From Desulfomicrobium escambiense DSM 10707 (lineage in GTDB: Bacteria; Desulfobacterota; Desulfovibrionia; Desulfovibrionales; Desulfomicrobiaceae), in the NCBI RefSeq assembly GCF_000428825.1, contig NZ_AUAR01000002.1, forward strand, positions 62,001 through 126,000: a DNA stretch of 64,000 nucleotides, in the 5' to 3' direction. The translations under genes were made by a program, and so were the position numbers. A model generated the notes under the pieces. It did no database searches. It was not told where the DNA came from and was given only the letters and a program-made list of their open reading frames with translations. This document shows, in pieces, positions 61,271 to 64,000 of this stretch; position 1 is the first letter of the stretch; every line of letters begins with the position of its first letter.

Positions 61271-62065
61271 TCACGACCTTCGCAGAAAAATGGACTCGTC
61301 GAGCCTCCCGAACGGATCAAAGGCAGCCTTGCGGGCGAAGTGCACGGCCAGGAAGGCCGAGACCGTGGCCGCCGTGAAGATCGCGATCATGATCATGATC
61401 TGGTAGGCGATGGCCACGGCCGGGGACGAACCGCCCAGGATCTGGCCGGTCATCATGCCCGGCAGGGAGACGATGCCCATGGTCGCCACGGTGCCCAGCT
61501 GCGGGCCCACGGCCGCGCGCAGGGCGCTGCGCAGGAAGGGCCGCACGGCCTCGGACTCGCTGGCCCCCAGGGTCAGGTACTGGATGTGCATGTCGCGGTT
61601 GGCGCGCAGGTCCGAAAAGAAGCGGTCCAGGGCCACCACGTTGCTGCGCAGGATGTTGCCGAGCACCATGCCCATGAGCGGAACGAGATAGCGGGCCGAA
61701 CCCAGGGTGGCGGGGTCGAAGACCAGCAGGAACCCGGCCAGGGTCAGCAGGGACGTCATCAGGTGGGCCGGCAGGACCGCCCGCAGGCACCTGCGCCACG
61801 ACAGACCGCTCTGGCGCAGGATGGAGCCCGTGGCCACGACGATCATGACCAGCACCCAGGCCACGTTGAGGGCCAGCAGGTCCAGGCGAAAGACCCATTC
61901 GAGGTACACGGCCACCAGCCCGAGCTGCACGGCCATGCGCAGCATGGACACGATCAGGTCGCGGGTCAGCCTGAGCTGCAGGTGGCGGAAGACGGCCACC
62001 GGAAAAACGAGCATGACGGAAAAGAGGATCAGGGCCGGGATGGAGATGACCATGGTTTCGTTCAT
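61271..62065 (-). CDS. fetB: FetB-like ABC transporter permease
   Basis: A 264-aa membrane protein of the FetB/YbbM (UPF0014) family. In E. coli FetAB exports iron. Multiple hydrophobic segments, with ARYLVPLMGMVLGN, ALDRFFSDLRANRDMHIQYL and GQILGGSSPAVAI. The stop of fetA overlaps its start by four bases. GGAGG lies about 5 bases before the ATG. The iron-export role is inferred from the family. Confidence 0.87.
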   Translation of the reverse strand: MNETMVISIPALILFSVMLVFPVAVFRHLQLRLTRDLIVSMLRMAVQLGLVAVYLEWVFRLDLLALNVAWVLVMIVVATGSILRQSGLSWRRCLRAVLPAHLMTSLLTLAGFLLVFDPATLGSARYLVPLMGMVLGNILRSNVVALDRFFSDLRANRDMHIQYLTLGASESEAVRPFLRSALRAAVGPQLGTVATMGIVSLPGMMTGQILGGSSPAVAIAYQIMIMIAIFTAATVSAFLAVHFARKAAFDPFGRLDESIFLRRS

Positions 62066-62703
62066 GGGAGCCTCCGGAGCTTTCCCGATTCGAGGGCGAT
62101 CTCGGCGAAGCCGAAATCGAACCACTGCCGGTTGTGGGTCACGGCCAGGACGGTACGCGCCGTGTCCTGTGCGAAATAACGGACCACGGCCTCCAGGGAC
62201 TCCTGGTCCAGGCTGGAGGTGACCTCGTCCAACAGGCAGAAGGAGCGCTCCAGCTGCAGGCCCTGGATGATGGTCAGGCGTTGCTGCTCCCCTCCCGACA
62301 ACCGCCCGTAGGGGCTCGAGCGCAAAGCCGGGTCCAGGCCCATGGCCTCCATGAGGTGGTCCTGCATGGCCCGGTCCGCGCGGCGGGCGCGGTTGGCGGC
62401 GAAGGTGAAGGGCAGGTCCAGGTACTGTCCGGCCGAGCCGTCGAAAGGCAGCGGCTTCTGCCCGATGTAGAGGAAACGGGCGCGGTGTTCGGCCTGGTCC
62501 GCGGCGGTCACCGTGCGGCCGTCCCAAAGCACCTCGCCCTCGTCCACGGGCTCGAACAGCAGGGCGACCTTGAGGATGGTCGATTTTCCCGCCCCGGACG
62601 GTCCCGTCAGCACCAGGTGTTCCCCCGGAGTAACGGCCAGGTCGACCCGGTCAAGGATGACCCGCCCGCCCCGGCGCACGGTCACATTGCGAAGTTCCAG
62701 CAT
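62062..62703 (-). CDS. fetA: FetA-like ABC transporter ATP-binding protein
   Basis: A 213-aa ABC ATPase with Walker A GPSGAGKST, a Q-loop in YIGQKPLPF, signature LSGGEQQRLTI and Walker B CLLDEVTSSLD. It pairs with the FetB permease with which it overlaps by four bases. Confidence 0.88.
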   Translation of the reverse strand: MLELRNVTVRRGGRVILDRVDLAVTPGEHLVLTGPSGAGKSTILKVALLFEPVDEGEVLWDGRTVTAADQAEHRARFLYIGQKPLPFDGSAGQYLDLPFTFAANRARRADRAMQDHLMEAMGLDPALRSSPYGRLSGGEQQRLTIIQGLQLERSFCLLDEVTSSLDQESLEAVVRYFAQDTARTVLAVTHNRQWFDFGFAEIALESGKLRRLP

Positions 62704-62791
62704 GTTCTCTCCATGAAATGACGAATCGATGACCCAACATTGCAGGCACGCTGCGGAAGATCAAGGCCGGGATCTCCCGCCCTGCCACAGC

Positions 62792-62817
62792 GTCATTCCC
62801 GCGCAGGCGGAATCCAT
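62792..62817 (-). repeat. Third copy of the dispersed repeat, degenerate
   Basis: GTCATTCCCGCGCAGGCGG plus AATCCAT matches the inverted copy at 12561 but has lost one base and shows one exchange. It lies between fetA and the cpgS-like gene. Confidence 0.65.
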
Positions 62818-62867
62818 CTTCGGACGGAACGAAACCAAGGGCATGAGCCCCGCCTGCAAAATACCCC

Positions 62868-64000
62868 CTACGCCTTCCCCTCCAGCAATTCCAACAGCAC
62901 CGAGCCCAGCGCGGGCCCGTCGTGATCGGCGTGGGCGTAGCGCACCCGGGCCACGGGCTTGCCTATGCGCAGCACGCGCGCGATGTCGATGGGCGTGCCC
63001 GAAACCACGGCGTCGCAGGGCACGGCAGCGATGGTCGCCTCCAGGTCGCGGATCTGCCCCGGGCCGTACCCCATGGCCGGCAGCACGGGGCCGATGTCCG
63101 GATACGCGGCGAAGGTCTCGTCCAGACTGCCGGCGAGCCAGGGCCTGGGGTCCACCAGCTCGGCCGCCCCGCACTGCCGCGCGGCCAGGAAGCCCGCCCC
63201 GTGGGGCATGCCGCCGTGGGTCAGGGTCGGGCCGTCCTCGACCACCAGGACGCGACGCCCCCGGATGAGCTCCGGACGGTCCACGGTCAGGGGCGACCTG
63301 GCCAGGACGATGCGCGCCCCCGGATTGCAGGCCCGGATGTTCGCGAGCACGGCCTCGACCTGATCCGGCCGGGCCGTATCGACCTTGTTGATGACGGCCA
63401 CGTCGCACATGCGCATGTTCGTCTCGCCGGGATGGTAGAGCAGTTCGTGCCCGGCACGGTGCGGGTCGAAGACCGTGACGTGCAGGGCGGGCCTGTAGAA
63501 CGGCGTGTCGTTGTTGCCGCCGTCCCAGACGAGGACGTCCGCCTCGGCCTCGGCCTGCGCCAGAATCCTGGAGTAATCCACCCCGGCGTAGACCACCACG
63601 CCCATGTCCAGGATGGGCTCGTACTCCTCCCGCTCCTCGATGGTGCAGCGATGAAGGTCCAGATCGGCGTGGGAGGCGAAACGCTGCACGGCCTGGGCGC
63701 GCAGGTCGCCGTAGGGCATGGGGTGGCGCACGATGACCACCCGGCGCCCATCCTCCTGAAGCACGCGGACGATCTCGCGGCTGACCTGGGACTTGCCGCA
63801 GCCCGTGCGCACGGCGCACACGGCCACCACCGGCCTGGTCGTCGGCAGCATGGTGTAGGTTGCCCCGGCGATCATGAAGTCCGCGCCCGCGGCCGTGACC
63901 AGGGAAGCCTTGTGCATGACCTCGTTGTGGGTGATGTCGGAATAGGAAAAGACCACGAGGTCGACGGAGAACCCCCTGATGAGGCGCGCAAGCTCCGAGT
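62868..64000 (-). CDS. Cyclic 2,3-diphosphoglycerate synthetase-like GTPase, N-terminus outside window
   Basis: About 376 codons are visible, and the right window edge cuts the start. The frame continues upstream of the first Met (63956) as ELARLIRGFSVDLVVFSYSD. The segment VAVCAVRTGCGKSQVSREIV carries a Walker A. NKVDTARPDQVEAVLANIRA and GYGPGQIRDLEATIAAVPC are family-like. This protein class resembles archaeal cyclic 2,3-DPG synthetase, although bacterial members may have other substrates. The actual reaction is unknown. Confidence 0.8.
   Translation of the reverse strand, partial: SELARLIRGFSVDLVVFSYSDITHNEVMHKASLVTAAGADFMIAGATYTMLPTTRPVVAVCAVRTGCGKSQVSREIVRVLQEDGRRVVIVRHPMPYGDLRAQAVQRFASHADLDLHRCTIEEREEYEPILDMGVVVYAGVDYSRILAQAEAEADVLVWDGGNNDTPFYRPALHVTVFDPHRAGHELLYHPGETNMRMCDVAVINKVDTARPDQVEAVLANIRACNPGARIVLARSPLTVDRPELIRGRRVLVVEDGPTLTHGGMPHGAGFLAARQCGAAELVDPRPWLAGSLDETFAAYPDIGPVLPAMGYGPGQIRDLEATIAAVPCDAVVSGTPIDIARVLRIGKPVARVRYAHADHDGPALGSVLLELLEGKA

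Overview
The window is high-GC DNA with densely packed, mostly metabolic and cell-envelope genes. The gene content looks like a Gram-negative, flagellated member of the Desulfovibrionales (former Deltaproteobacteria). It has a split PurH, a flgBC-fliEFGHI operon behind a sigma-54 type promoter, ADP-heptose genes, an Amt-PII-GlnD cluster, FetAB and a cyclic-2,3-DPG-synthase-like GTPase. The taxonomic call is an inference from gene content. No rRNA, tRNA or CRISPR array was found.

Layout. 1-7.0 kb (minus strand): purA, holB, serB, fxsA, a UbiD-family decarboxylase and a truncated pyruvate kinase (pyk). A strong terminator hairpin sits between purA and holB. 7.3-12.4 kb (plus): a small conserved protein, a cysteine-free ecotin, the stand-alone AICAR-transformylase half of PurH, an RNB ribonuclease and plsY. 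12.6-15.6 kb (minus): hflX, which has no canonical start codon, the separate IMP-cyclohydrolase half of PurH, and a TPR protein. 15.7-21.7 kb (plus): flagellar basal body, motor switch and export genes. 21.7-24.0 kb (minus): a PilB/GspE ATPase overlapping the rfaE2 (hldE C-terminal type) nucleotidyltransferase.

24.0-31.5 kb (plus) is a mixed run: two unknown proteins, a lipoprotein, coaBC, a UDP-glucuronate epimerase, parA, parB and hldA. Three near-identical parS-like sites (GTTTCACGGGAAAC) lie within 2.9 kb, two of them inside coding sequence. parA and parB are separated by a small Cys-rich gene on the opposite strand. 31.5-33.6 kb carries an HsdR_N-like protein and a DisA/DAC-domain (putative diadenylate cyclase) protein.

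33.7-40.2 kb is a nitrogen-control region. amt-glnB-glnD runs on the minus strand and amt-PII on the plus strand. They diverge from a 650-bp AT-rich spacer with a sigma-54 (-24/-12) promoter match in front of each. The second PII has Met at position 51 instead of the uridylylated Tyr. 40.2-45.8 kb holds a radical SAM/SPASM protein and a MocR-type regulator, divergent from azlCD and a PLP aminotransferase. A 179-bp inverted-repeat element lies in the spacer between them.

45.8-50.4 kb is a type VI secretion cargo island: a decayed vgrG, a DUF4123 adaptor, a probable periplasmic immunity protein with an AT-rich mosaic 3' part, and a class-3 lipase effector. 50.7-64 kb holds an RND efflux pair, a RelB/ParE-like toxin-antitoxin pair, an insulinase-family peptidase, a LysE exporter, a UDG-family protein, a nitroreductase, a DUF486 membrane protein, FetAB and a cpgS-like GTPase that runs off the right edge.
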